A DNA stretch of 64,000 nt, taken from the NCBI RefSeq assembly GCF_017357245.1, contig NZ_CP071612.1, forward strand, positions 1,057,001 through 1,121,000, written 5' to 3'. The DNA is from Rhizobium bangladeshense. Its GTDB lineage: Bacteria > Pseudomonadota > Alphaproteobacteria > Rhizobiales > Rhizobiaceae. How positions within the stretch are numbered: position 1 is the stretch's first letter; each line of letters begins with the position of its first letter. Below, piece after piece: positions 8,198 through 16,413 of the stretch. The notes under the pieces were generated by a model. The model was not told where the DNA came from. It worked only from the letters and a program-made list of their open reading frames with translations, and ran no database searches. The translations under genes and the position numbers were made by a program.

Positions 8198-8707
8198 GTC
8201 TGGGTTGGCGTTCTCGACCAAATGCACCGCTGGTGCAGATTGAGCGCCGGGGCAGCTTGTGGGATGTCGCTCGCGCCGAGGCTTGTGCGGCGTCGCTTTT
8301 ACCGGCGCCTCATTGCGCCGCTAAGCCGAGCGTCCCGCACCACCTCTGTTGCGCGCGGTCGGACTTATGCGTCGCGGCACCATCTCTCCTTCGCACCGGC
8401 GGTCTTATGCGTGCCGGCACCACCTCTCCTCCGCGCTGGCTGGCTTTCGCGTCCCGCCACCACCTCTCCTCCGTCATCCCAGGGCTTGACCCTGGGATCC
8501 ATGCGGCTGGCGCGTGTGGAGTGATGGAGTGCAGCTGCAGGAGATTATTCAAGCCGCGTGCCCGGCTATGGATCCCAGGGTCAAGCCCTGGGATGACGGA
8601 GGGTGGGATTGCCTTTGTTGCCAAACGCACTGCCGGCACAGCTTGAAGCCCTGGGATGACGGAGGAGAGGTGGGTGCCGGGACGCAGAAGCCCGTCGCTG
8701 CAGTGTT
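8198..8707. repeat. Palindrome/minisatellite mosaic, right part
   Basis: It continues the array: U4 flank (TTGGCGTTCTCGACC), a minisatellite run at about 8340-8472 and a truncated palindrome half at about 8643-8664, close to the end of the MFS gene. No gene is supported. Confidence 0.7.
8473..8600 (+). repeat. Composite palindrome unit U5
   Basis: Forward palindrome 8473-8502, core TGCGGCTGGCGCGTG...CGTGCCCGGCTATG, reverse palindrome 8571-8600; same architecture as U1-U3. Confidence 0.8.
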
Positions 8708-9901
8708 TCAACTCGTCGGCGCCACCTCCGGCTTCTTCAGTCGCAGGATGAGAACCAGCGGCACGGCGAGCGCGTAGACGGCGACGACCGAGAGCCAGAT
8801 GGCGCCCGGCCATGCCTGCCGGACGAGGAAATAGATGCTGGAAAAGCCAAGCGGCGCGGCGATAGAGGCGAGGCTGACGGCCGAGGCGAGCACGCCCTGG
8901 AACTGGCCTTGCCTGGATTCGTCCACCTGCCTTGTTGCCAGCGACTGCAGCGCCGGCACGCCGATGCCGCCGAGGGTGAAGACCGGCATGATGGCGAAGA
9001 TCATCCAGCTCCGGCTAGCGAAGGCCATGACGGTGAGCGCGATGGAGACGCCGGCGACGCCGGTCAGGATCGCCCCGCGTTCGCCGAACAGCTTGACGGC
9101 CGGTCCCGGCAGGAAGGCCTGGGCGAGCGTCTGGCAGAGGCCGAAGGCGCCGAGCGACAGCCCGATCGACAGCCCGTCCCAATGGAAGGCGTCGCTGCCC
9201 CACAGCGCCCAGCAGGTGCCGTAGGCCTCGCCAGTGGCGCTGAAGAGGAAGAAGAGGATGATGACGGGCAGCAGGCTCTTGACCTCGAGCACGGCGCTGA
9301 GCGGCTTCAGCGGATTGAGCGCCGACAGCGCGATCCTTTCGCGGCTGCCCGGGCGCGATTCCGGCAGGACGAAGAGGGCGAGCAGCAGGTTGGCGCCGTT
9401 CAGCGCGGCGGCTGCGATGAAGGGCAGCCGCAGCCAGTGATCGCCGAGCACGCCGCCGAGGACCGGGCCGATGATGAAGCCGAGGCCGAACATGGCGTTG
9501 AACAGGCCGAAGCGGCGGGCGCGTTTCTCCTCCGGCGATATGTCGGTGATATAGGCGGTGGCCACCGAGACGTTGGCGCTTGTCAGGCCGGCGATCGCCC
9601 GGCCGATGAAGAGCAGCAGCAGGTTGGGCGCAAAGGCGAGGAACAGGTAGTTGACGGCTGCACCGGCAAGCGAAATCAGCAGCACCGGCCGGCGGCCGAG
9701 CCGGTCGCTCAGCGCCCCGAGCACCGGCGCGAAGACGAACTGCATCACAGCATAAAGCGCGGTCAGCGTGCCGATATAGGGCGCGACGTTGTCGGCGTGG
9801 GTGATCTCCTGCAAGAGCTGCGGCAGGAGGGGGAAGATGAGGCCGATGCCGACGGCATCGAGGACAATGGCGGTAAAGATGACGGTGAGGGATCTGGTCA
9901 T
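8708..9901 (-). CDS. TetA-type MFS drug exporter (12-TM)
   Basis: 397 residues with about 12 hydrophobic segments. Motif A of drug:H+ antiporters is present between TM2 and TM3 (GALSDRLGRRPVLL), and motif C-like GFIIGPVLGG lies in TM5. The sequence resembles tetracycline resistance protein TetA (DHA1 family; starts with SLTVIFTAIVLDAVGIGLIF). It would export a hydrophobic drug or metabolite in exchange for protons; tetracycline specificity is not established. ATG 9901 was chosen because the next candidate upstream is a TTG without ribosome site. A decayed, internally deleted copy of this gene lies at 10560-10720. No TetR regulator is adjacent. Confidence 0.88.
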   Translation of the reverse strand: MTRSLTVIFTAIVLDAVGIGLIFPLLPQLLQEITHADNVAPYIGTLTALYAVMQFVFAPVLGALSDRLGRRPVLLISLAGAAVNYLFLAFAPNLLLLFIGRAIAGLTSANVSVATAYITDISPEEKRARRFGLFNAMFGLGFIIGPVLGGVLGDHWLRLPFIAAAALNGANLLLALFVLPESRPGSRERIALSALNPLKPLSAVLEVKSLLPVIILFFLFSATGEAYGTCWALWGSDAFHWDGLSIGLSLGAFGLCQTLAQAFLPGPAVKLFGERGAILTGVAGVSIALTVMAFASRSWMIFAIMPVFTLGGIGVPALQSLATRQVDESRQGQFQGVLASAVSLASIAAPLGFSSIYFLVRQAWPGAIWLSVVAVYALAVPLVLILRLKKPEVAPTS

Positions 9902-10353
9902 GGGTGCGTTCCGTGGTCGACGCAAGCCGGGAGGCTCGCCAGCGCATCCCTGATTTCGTTCAAATCACGGAATTGCGTCGCGACGCCGAGGGCTCACGAT
10001 GAGGCCTGATCTGGTCAGGCGTTGGTTTCAGGGAGTGCTGGCCGAACCATGGCTGATGCGCATGGATGGCGTGTGCTCGACCGCCTGGACGACCCATTCG
10101 TCCACCTGTTTACTCCGCCACTGAGCGGATCAAGGGAGGCAGTCGCTTTTCGCGACGGCAAAGACATACGCCGGATGGTTGCGTGCGGCAAGCCTGTTTT
10201 TGTGCGGGGGATGGTTGCGGCTGTGACGCTTTGTGGCGCCGCGCTCGCGGTTCGCTTCATCGCCTTGGCGAGGCTTTTGGTCCCCGGCACTGCCTCTCCT
10301 CCTCCATCCCGGGCACCACTTCTCCTCCGTCATCCCGGGCACCACCTCTCCTC
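9902..10353. other. Intergenic stretch without a convincing gene
   Basis: An open frame from the ATG at 10049 (MADAHGWRVLDRLDDPFVHL...) has no recognisable family and runs into the palindrome repeat at its 3' end. From about 10300 on the sequence is degraded minisatellite (CCCGGGCACCACCTCTCCTC repeated twice). Confidence 0.4.
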
Positions 10354-10479
10354 CGTCATCCCAGGGCTTGACCCTGGGATCCATGCGGCTGGCACTGCAG
10401 AAGAGCGATGATCTGAAGGGGAACAATTGAAGCCGCGCGCCTGGCTGTGGATCCCAGGGTCAAGCCCTGGGATGACGGA
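10354..10479 (+). repeat. Composite palindrome unit U6
   Basis: Forward palindrome 10354-10383, core TGCGGCTGGCACTGCAG...CGCGCCTGGCTGTG, reverse palindrome 10450-10479, then the GGCGTTCTCGCCAAACGC flank seen in the 6.4-8.7 kb array. This is an isolated copy on the other side of the MFS gene. Confidence 0.8.
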
Positions 10480-10559
10480 GTGTAGGTGGCGTTCTCGCCA
10501 AACGCGCCGATGACCGGCTCCCGGACGAATCCGGGCGGCACCAGGCCTGCCGCAGCGGT

Positions 10560-10720
10560 TCAGCTCGCCGGCGCCCGTTCCGGCGTCGTCAACCCGAGAC
10601 GCAGAGCGAGCGGCACGGTGAGCGCATAGAACATCGCGTTGAACAGGCCGAAGCGGCGCGCGCGTTTCGCCTCCGGCGAGATGTCGGTGATCTTGGCGGT
10701 GGCTACCGAAACGTTGGCCC
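10560..10720 (-). pseudogene. Internally deleted remnant of a TetA-like MFS gene
   Basis: Read on the minus strand it encodes ANVSVATAKITDISPEAKRA, then RRFGLFNAMF, joined in frame to YALTVPLALRLGL...ERAPAS and a stop. The first part matches the intact MFS gene at about 9490-9577 and the second part matches its C-terminus at about 8708-8779. About 700 bp between them is missing, and the N-terminal third is also absent. The stop at 10560-10562 corresponds to the intact gene's stop. It is a decayed duplicate, with a single deletion joining the two parts. Confidence 0.75.
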
Positions 10721-10825
10721 CCGATGACGCGTTTCGCCTGTCGTTCGGCGCATATGAGCTTGTCCTGCCCGTGCACTCGCTTCACCATGAAGGCAACTTC
10801 AGCTCCGGATAGAGACAGGCAGGCC

Positions 10826-13801
10826 ATGACAGATATTGCGCAGATGCAGGAACAGCGGTTGAGCGCCCTTCGACAGACCGCGTCTGGCGCGCCGAGACTG
10901 CCGTCCAACCCGTTCTTCGGCGTCGGGCCGATCACCGATGCGACGACCGACGAGGTCGACAGCCGCCTGCGGCGCATCGCCTTCGACGCCTGGATCGAAA
11001 AGACCTATCGCAAGTTCGACGACAAGGGCAATGATATCGGCGGCTTCACCACGGCCGAGATTTCCCGCAGCATGCATCGCGGCTATCCGGCCGATAAGAT
11101 CCTGACCGACATGATGCGGGCGATCCATCGCTATTTCGGTTTCCCGAAAGAGAACCGCATGGCGGTCGGGCTCGGCGGCGGCCATAGCGGCTTCACCGTC
11201 TGCATCCAGCACCTGATGAATGCCAACGACGCCGGCCAGCGCGTCTATGTCGATACGCCGCGGCCGGAGAGCGATCCGTCCAAGGCCGCCGGCTTCTTCC
11301 GCCAGTCATGGGCCACACAGCTGATCGAGATGCAGCGCTTCGCCGAAAAGGGCTGCGAGAGCCGCATCCATTTCGCCGCCTCCGAGGGCGTGATCCCGAC
11401 GGCGGCCGAGCTTGCCGACCTCGGCGTTTCGATCTTCGTCGGCGTCGGCCACGAGACGACCGGGGCGAACGCCTATACCAGCCGCGAGATCCGCGAACTC
11501 TTGAGCTGGCTCGACGGCGATCCGGCCAACCGCCATGCGGTGTTCGACGCCACCTCGATGCTCGGCGCCATGCCGTGGGAGCCGGAACTGGTCAGCGCCG
11601 TTATGGCGAAATGCTGCCTGTTCATGCCGTTCCAGAAGGCGATCGGCGGCATTTCCGGCTATTTCGTCGCTTCCTTCACGCCGCATGCCCTGGCGCTGAT
11701 CGAGAAGAACCAGCAGGATCCGGCCTGGGCGATCCCGCGGCAGCTGAAGATCGCCCCGCCGGTCGATCCGCGCCAGCCGTTTTCGGCCAAGCGCTCCGTC
11801 GATGCCGGCCCGTTCTACGATGCGGCTGAAGACCGCATGCTGGGCGGCGTCATCAATACCTACAGCGCGCTCGCCTTTGCCGAGACCACCTTCGGCCTGC
11901 TGAAGTCGGAGGCCCGGGTCGGCTCCGTCGTCGAGCTCAACCGCCGCTCCGCCGCCAATCGCGCCGTCATCGACGATTGGGTCAAGTCGCATCCGCTGCT
12001 GTCATTGACCGTCACCGATGCCGAACGGCGCGGTGCTGCGGTGACGCTGCTGAAGGTCTGGGATGCTGACATCACCGATGCCGCCATCCACGCCCGCATC
12101 ATCGCCCGGTCCAAGCAGCTGCTCGGCTATGAGGGCATCACCCATCCGAACGGCGAATACGAGCCCGGCCTCGACGCGGCCCGCTATGTCAACGCCTTCC
12201 CGGGCACGCCGGGCGACTACCGCGCCTGGGTCGGCGGCATTCGCGAACCGGACGATGTCGTCGCCCTCCTGGAAAACCTGCAATATGCCTATCTCCGCGC
12301 CAAGATCGTCGTTCTCGAGGAGGAGCTGGAAAAGCACGGCGTCACCTTCGAGGCGCCTGTCAAAGCCGAAGGCGCCGTTCGCAAGGACGATCCGAACCGC
12401 GCCTATACGGTGCTGATCGCCGACCTGGTCGGCCTGCGCTTCGGCGCCGACGGCGAGCCTGATTACAGCGAGGTCAAGGCCTATATCGAGGAGAAGGGCG
12501 GCGTCTTCCATCTCGGTCCGCTCGGCGATCGCGCCGGCCTTGAAAAGGGCCGCATCCACTTCTTCTACCAGCCGAACCTCAGCACCGAGGCGGAGATCCT
12601 GCCGCAGACCGACAAGGGCCAGTACGACGCGCTGATCGCGGCGGCGACCTTCATCCCGAAGGCCTCAATCTTTCCGCTCGGCGGCGTGCGCATCGGCGCC
12701 GGCACCGGCAATATGGGCTCGGCCTCCTGGGGCGGCGGCAACGGCGAGGGCGGTACTGCGGCCCTTATGAACACGCCCGGCATCAACAGCCGGGCGACCG
12801 CCCAGATGGTGATGAAGGCGATCCTGAAGGTCGTTCCCGACCTGCCGGTCGATAGATTGCACCGGATGGTCGCCGGCGGCGATTTCGATACCGGCCGTCA
12901 GCTGAAGGATTTCCCGACAGCCAAGCTCGAGGGCCGCAAGCTCGCCGTGCTCGGCTACGGCAATATCGGCCGCGAGGTCGCCAAGCTCGCCAAGGCTTTC
13001 GGCATGAAGGTGGCGATCTATGCGCGTGAACATCACAAGCGCTGGATCGAGGCGGAAGGTTTCGACTATGCCGCCAGCCCGGTGGAAGCGGCAAACGGCG
13101 CCGATGTGCTCTCCGTCCATATCGGCCTCGGCCGTCTGGACGCATCGACCGGCCGCTATTCCAATGCCGGCACCGTCGATGCGAAGGTGCTCTCCGCCAT
13201 GAAGGATGGCGCTGTGCTGGTCAATTACGACCGCGGCGAAGTCGTCGATCGCAATGCGCTCGACGCGGCACTGTCGTCGGGCAAGATCGCCCATGCGGCG
13301 ATCGACGCCGATCTCTTCAAGGACGCCGCGACCGGCACGCTCAGCGGCCCGATGCTGCCCTATCTGCCGCTCGAACGGCGCCACAAGGGCAAGCTCGAGC
13401 TCCTGCCGCATGCCGCCGCCGACACCGATCACCCCTCGCGGGTGACGGGCGCCAAGCAGGCGGTCGACCAGATCTTCGACGTCATCCGCTTCAAGTCGGT
13501 CGTCAATCTCAAGGGCGACCTGCCGGAGGGTTACGTCTCCGCCGGCAGCCGCACGCCGGCCGGCATCGGCAAGGTGACGAAGCAGGCGGTCGCGGAGGCC
13601 GCCGGCAAGGCGGAACTGCTGGAGGAACTGCGCCAGGTCTCGGAAAGGATCGCGGCGATCACAGGCGCGCTTTCCGCCGTCTCCGATCCCGGCCACCGCG
13701 CGCGCATCGTCGAGCGTTACACCGGCCTCCTGGTCGAAAATGCCGACCGGCAGCGCGCGCTTCTCGACCAGCTCGGCCTCTACGGGCCGGCGCAGGGGTG
13801 A
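10826..13801 (+). CDS. Fusion of class V (SerC-like) aminotransferase and D-2-hydroxyacid dehydrogenase (SerA-like)
   Basis: 991 residues. Residues about 20-500 are a fold-type I, class V aminotransferase resembling phosphoserine aminotransferase; the probable PLP lysine is K271 in MPFQKAIGG. Residues about 530-930 are a D-isomer-specific 2-hydroxyacid dehydrogenase with NAD motif GYGNIG (about residue 709) and NYDRGEVVDRNAL before the catalytic region. A helical tail of about 60 residues follows. SerA and SerC catalyse consecutive steps of serine synthesis, so the fusion suggests channelling or an analogous pathway on another substrate. ATG 10826 (preceded by GGCAGG) fits the conserved start; the frame is open further upstream. 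The domain reading is secure; the real substrate is unknown. Confidence 0.85.
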   Translation: MTDIAQMQEQRLSALRQTASGAPRLPSNPFFGVGPITDATTDEVDSRLRRIAFDAWIEKTYRKFDDKGNDIGGFTTAEISRSMHRGYPADKILTDMMRAIHRYFGFPKENRMAVGLGGGHSGFTVCIQHLMNANDAGQRVYVDTPRPESDPSKAAGFFRQSWATQLIEMQRFAEKGCESRIHFAASEGVIPTAAELADLGVSIFVGVGHETTGANAYTSREIRELLSWLDGDPANRHAVFDATSMLGAMPWEPELVSAVMAKCCLFMPFQKAIGGISGYFVASFTPHALALIEKNQQDPAWAIPRQLKIAPPVDPRQPFSAKRSVDAGPFYDAAEDRMLGGVINTYSALAFAETTFGLLKSEARVGSVVELNRRSAANRAVIDDWVKSHPLLSLTVTDAERRGAAVTLLKVWDADITDAAIHARIIARSKQLLGYEGITHPNGEYEPGLDAARYVNAFPGTPGDYRAWVGGIREPDDVVALLENLQYAYLRAKIVVLEEELEKHGVTFEAPVKAEGAVRKDDPNRAYTVLIADLVGLRFGADGEPDYSEVKAYIEEKGGVFHLGPLGDRAGLEKGRIHFFYQPNLSTEAEILPQTDKGQYDALIAAATFIPKASIFPLGGVRIGAGTGNMGSASWGGGNGEGGTAALMNTPGINSRATAQMVMKAILKVVPDLPVDRLHRMVAGGDFDTGRQLKDFPTAKLEGRKLAVLGYGNIGREVAKLAKAFGMKVAIYAREHHKRWIEAEGFDYAASPVEAANGADVLSVHIGLGRLDASTGRYSNAGTVDAKVLSAMKDGAVLVNYDRGEVVDRNALDAALSSGKIAHAAIDADLFKDAATGTLSGPMLPYLPLERRHKGKLELLPHAAADTDHPSRVTGAKQAVDQIFDVIRFKSVVNLKGDLPEGYVSAGSRTPAGIGKVTKQAVAEAAGKAELLEELRQVSERIAAITGALSAVSDPGHRARIVERYTGLLVENADRQRALLDQLGLYGPAQG

Positions 13802-14147
13802 GTTGCAGCGGCGGTTCGGCCCCAACGGCCTCCTGTCGTTGCGGAATGAGGGATTGCGGCATAGACGATCTCGATTATGGGGACCGCTCAGCGCGTGGGC
13901 AGACGTGGGCGTCGCATTCCCGTGGAGCCCCGATTGGCAGGAGGCGAACACTTCGTCCCTCGCTCGCCGATGCGCAGATTCGTTCGAAAAGACGAGCGGG
14001 CATTGTAAACGGAATTTGTTTGGGGAAGCCCTAAAGCTCATCCGATCTCCCCCCTTGTGGGGAGATGCCCGGCAGGGCAGAGGGGGTATTTACCGGCGGT
14101 CTCAGGCGGCACCCTTGCCGCCTGTCTCCATAAGCCGGACGAGCCCG
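13802..14147. repeat. Intergenic stretch with a palindromic repeat at 14038-14092
   Basis: No gene is supported. Near its end, ATCTCCCCCCTTGTGGGGAGAT (about 14043-14066, a short-loop palindrome) continues into GCCCGGCAGGGCAGAGGGGG. This is a different repeat family from the TCCCAGGG palindromes. It could also act as a weak terminator between the convergent genes on either side. Confidence 0.5.
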
Positions 14148-14555
14148 TTACTTCTGTTCGGGTGCCAGGAATTCGGCGCAATAGGACGGGCCGTTGACGC
14201 CAGGAATGTCGGCGACAGTGCGGATGTCGCGGATCGTGTAATCGGAATTCGTGGTGATTTCGGCCTGGCAACGCAGATAGGCGGTGCGGGCAGCGGCGAT
14301 CTGCTTGCCGCGCTTGCCATCGGCGCCCTCGGCATATCTAGCCGGAATGCGCACGGTCTTGTAGCCGCCGCGCCAGGTATAGATGGTGCTCGAACCTTCC
14401 TCGCGATCGCTGATCGGCGGCCCGTAGGCGGCAAAGAAGATGCCGGCCGATTTGCCGACCCAGCGGGCCTCGATCGGATTGCCGGCGGAAGGAATGGTTG
14501 TGCATCCGGCAAGCGCAATGGCAAGCCCGGCCGCGGTGATGGTGCGGAGTTTCAT
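14148..14555 (-). CDS. Small lipoprotein of unknown function
   Basis: 135 residues. The N-terminus MKLRTITAAGLAIALAGCTT is a typical lipoprotein signal with lipobox LAGC (Cys18), predicting lipid anchoring in the outer or inner membrane. The mature part contains WVGKSAGIFFAAYGPP and SSTIYTWRGGY, resembling the short outer-membrane assembly-type (SmpA/OmlA-like) lipoproteins that carry a G.P...DR..G...Y.W pattern, and has two further cysteines (YLRCQAE, SYCAEF) that could form a disulfide. Convergent with the fusion enzyme gene across a repeat. The function cannot be assigned. Confidence 0.75.
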   Translation of the reverse strand: MKLRTITAAGLAIALAGCTTIPSAGNPIEARWVGKSAGIFFAAYGPPISDREEGSSTIYTWRGGYKTVRIPARYAEGADGKRGKQIAAARTAYLRCQAEITTNSDYTIRDIRTVADIPGVNGPSYCAEFLAPEQK

Positions 14556-14817
14556 CGTGTCGTCCCTGATCTCTAGCGCAATGGCTGCGAAGCCGCCGTC
14601 ACGGCGGTTTCGCCTGTCCCGCCGAGCCCTTTAGCGCGGAACCCGGCAAAAGAAAATTGCCCCTTTTGCACTTCCGTTCGATTTGCCCGCGGTGTGTCTT
14701 TTTGCTGCAGCAGCCGCTTTCGCCCGCCGTCATCAACCCGTCAAAAATTCCCTCGGCTTTTTGAAATTTGGCGCTTGTGCAACCAGATAGGCTGTTCTAT
14801 AGAAGCGCCGCTGGTCA

Positions 14818-14894
14818 CGGAGTGTAGCGCAGTCTGGTAGCGCACCACGTTCGGGACGTGGGGGTCGAGTGTTCGAATCACTCCACTCCGACCA
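14818..14894 (+). tRNA. trnP: tRNA-Pro (anticodon CGG)
   Basis: 77 nt with a complete cloverleaf. The acceptor stem CGGAGTG pairs with CACTCCG, the anticodon stem CCACG/CGTGG encloses the loop TTCGGGA (anticodon CGG, reading CCG), the T arm contains GTTCGAATC, and the CCA end is encoded. A rho-independent terminator follows. Proline tRNAs are frequent phage integration sites and prophage-type genes start about 2 kb downstream, but no duplicate of its 3' end is seen in the window. Confidence 0.97.
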
Positions 14895-14899
14895 GCTAG

Positions 14900-14924
14900 A
14901 AACCCCGCTTTGGCGGGGTTTTTC
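14900..14924 (+). terminator. Intrinsic terminator of tRNA-Pro
   Basis: AAACCCCGC and GCGGGGTTT arms around a short TTTG loop, followed by TTT, directly after the tRNA CCA end. Confidence 0.85.
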
Positions 14925-14966
14925 GTTTCTCGCTGGTGTTGCTGCGCGTAAAGTCACAGACGCGGC

Positions 14967-15578
14967 TTAAGGAAACGCGTTTGGCAAGCTGTTGTCCAGA
15001 ATATAGAAGTGCTCGCCGATCTTTCTGACGCCGACGACCTCGTCCGGACCCGGATCGAGATTGACGCATTCTTTCTTGTTTTCCAAACAGGATTTCTGAA
15101 GGCGCTGTTGCCAGGCAGCGGATTGCGCGCCTTTGGGCAAGGCGATCTCGTCACTCTCATCATAGACGAGCGTCGAGTATGTCTTAGCCCTGAACGTGTC
15201 GTCCCATACGAATGTGCGCAAGCGCGGCGCCTCGTCCGGCGGATCGCTTCGTTCGATCTCAGCCAAATACGCCTGCCTGGTCAGCGCAAATCGAACGCTG
15301 TCGGGCGTTATAGAGGCCGTGGCGAGGAGATAAAGGGCGAAGAGCAACAGCAGGGGCGCTGTCAGGAGAGACAGGACGCGTCGCCAGCGCCGCAGCGCCA
15401 GGTTGAAGCACATGGAGCCCGCAACGGCGATCAGCGTCGCGAGCCAAATGATAAGACCGATCGTTCCCCAGTCCCATCGAGGCGCAAGCCAGTAGAGCCA
15501 AACTTCCGCCAGAAGCGGCAACAGCCAGAGGGCATATGTCCACGTAAACCGGTCGCTACGTTTTTCTGGCTTTGGCAC
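14967..15578 (-). CDS. Hypothetical membrane protein (3 TM)
   Basis: 203 residues. Three hydrophobic segments lie at about residues 13-31, 38-60 and 68-92, followed by a soluble C-terminal domain of about 110 residues with the pattern LRTFVWDDTFRAKTYSTLVYDESDEI and two cysteines (KSCLENKKECVN) that could pair outside the membrane. No family is recognised. The gene lies convergent to tRNA-Pro; upstream (15579-15698) is a short gap toward a divergent DUF982 gene. ATG 15578 gives a plausible charged start MPKPEKRSDR before TM1. Confidence 0.65.
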   Translation of the reverse strand: MPKPEKRSDRFTWTYALWLLPLLAEVWLYWLAPRWDWGTIGLIIWLATLIAVAGSMCFNLALRRWRRVLSLLTAPLLLLFALYLLATASITPDSVRFALTRQAYLAEIERSDPPDEAPRLRTFVWDDTFRAKTYSTLVYDESDEIALPKGAQSAAWQQRLQKSCLENKKECVNLDPGPDEVVGVRKIGEHFYILDNSLPNAFP

Positions 15579-15698
15579 GTTTTGGCTGGCGGCAAGTTGA
15601 TTCGCCCAGCGACGATAACATGTGAGATAGTCACCTCAACTGGAACGAGTCCGAACGCCGCTCGTTGAGTCGCGTGTTCCGCGTTGGGGGGTTGCATC

Positions 15699-15938
15699 AT
15701 GAGCAGGCGACGAAGCTTCAAGCCGGTGAAGATCACCATCAATGGCAAGACCAGGACCGTCTATAACGTCGTCCAGGCCGGCAATACCTTGCTGAACGAT
15801 TGGCCGGAGCAGACGCCGGCGGCCAAGGCTGCCGAGCTGCTTGTGCTCGATGTCTTCAACGATGTTGCCGAGCCCGAGCAGGTGCGGCGGGCATTCATTA
15901 CCGCTGCCAAGGCGAGCGACATCAAGTTCAGTTCCTGA
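15699..15938 (+). CDS. DUF982 domain protein
   Basis: 79 residues with the DUF982 pattern: KPVKITINGKTRTVYNVVQA, then LLNDWPE, then the helix VRRAFITAAKASDIKF. DUF982 proteins are small, mostly rhizobial, often plasmid- or island-encoded and of unknown function. The ATG at 15699 follows GGGGG (15686-15690) at good spacing; an in-frame TTG 15 bp upstream is less likely. It stands alone on the plus strand, convergent with the PIN-domain toxin gene. Confidence 0.75.
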   Translation: MSRRRSFKPVKITINGKTRTVYNVVQAGNTLLNDWPEQTPAAKAAELLVLDVFNDVAEPEQVRRAFITAAKASDIKFSS

Positions 15939-15963
15939 CCGGCCTCACCGGCCGATGGGTTAA

Positions 15964-16413
15964 TCACTCCCGCCGGAAAGCTGCGGGAAGATCCACAGGT
16001 ACATCAAGCGGCTGGAAATGCCGCAAATTTTCCGTGACGACGGTGAGGTCATAGGCGCGTGCCGTCGCCGCGATGATGAGATCGCCAAGGCCGGGATGAC
16101 AGCCTTTGCTTTCGGCCTCGTCCGCCAGGGCGCCGGCGATCCGCGCGACAAGGGCGTCCATCGGCAGGATACGATCCCCGAAACTGTCGGTGATGAAATT
16201 CAGCCATTGCGAAAGCCGCTTTGCCCGCTCGATGCCCCCGCGACGGTGAAGGCTGCGCATTCCCTTTTCGACTTCGGAAAGCGTCATGACCGACAGAAAA
16301 AGCGCGTCGGCTTCGCCCCGAGCGTGGAACCATGCTCGAACGGAATCCGAGGGTGGTGTGCGATCCGGCGCAAACTTGCTGATAATGTTCGTATCGAGGA
16401 GATACGCGGTCAA
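15964..16413 (-). CDS. PIN-domain toxin (VapC/FitB type)
   Basis: 149 residues. The PIN nuclease acidic residues are visible: D7 in LLDTN, E47 in TLSEVEKG, D108 in GLGDLIIAATA, plus a further acidic position in TENLRHF. VapC toxins cleave RNA (often initiator tRNA or rRNA) until neutralised by the antitoxin. The start is a TTG at 16413 whose TTGA overlaps the antitoxin stop, giving translational coupling. The order antitoxin-toxin on the minus strand is standard for vapBC/phd-type pairs. It sits at the left edge of the phage-like region, where such pairs stabilise inserted DNA. Confidence 0.88.
   Translation of the reverse strand: MTAYLLDTNIISKFAPDRTPPSDSVRAWFHARGEADALFLSVMTLSEVEKGMRSLHRRGGIERAKRLSQWLNFITDSFGDRILPMDALVARIAGALADEAESKGCHPGLGDLIIAATARAYDLTVVTENLRHFQPLDVPVDLPAAFRRE

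Noticed and set aside
6451..8600. CRISPR array
   Set aside because: Spacing of palindromes is irregular (about 70-300 nt), cores are related to each other, and no cas genes are present.
10049..10411. Possible small gene starting MADAHGWRVLDRL
   Set aside because: No ribosome site or family, and the frame ends inside the palindrome repeat.
14818..14894. attL/attR core duplicated in the window
   Set aside because: I looked for a second copy of the tRNA 3' end near the phage module ends and saw none.
14733..14957. Open frame antisense to tRNA-Pro (74 codons)
   Set aside because: It is the reverse of the tRNA and its terminator; such frames are regular annotation artefacts.
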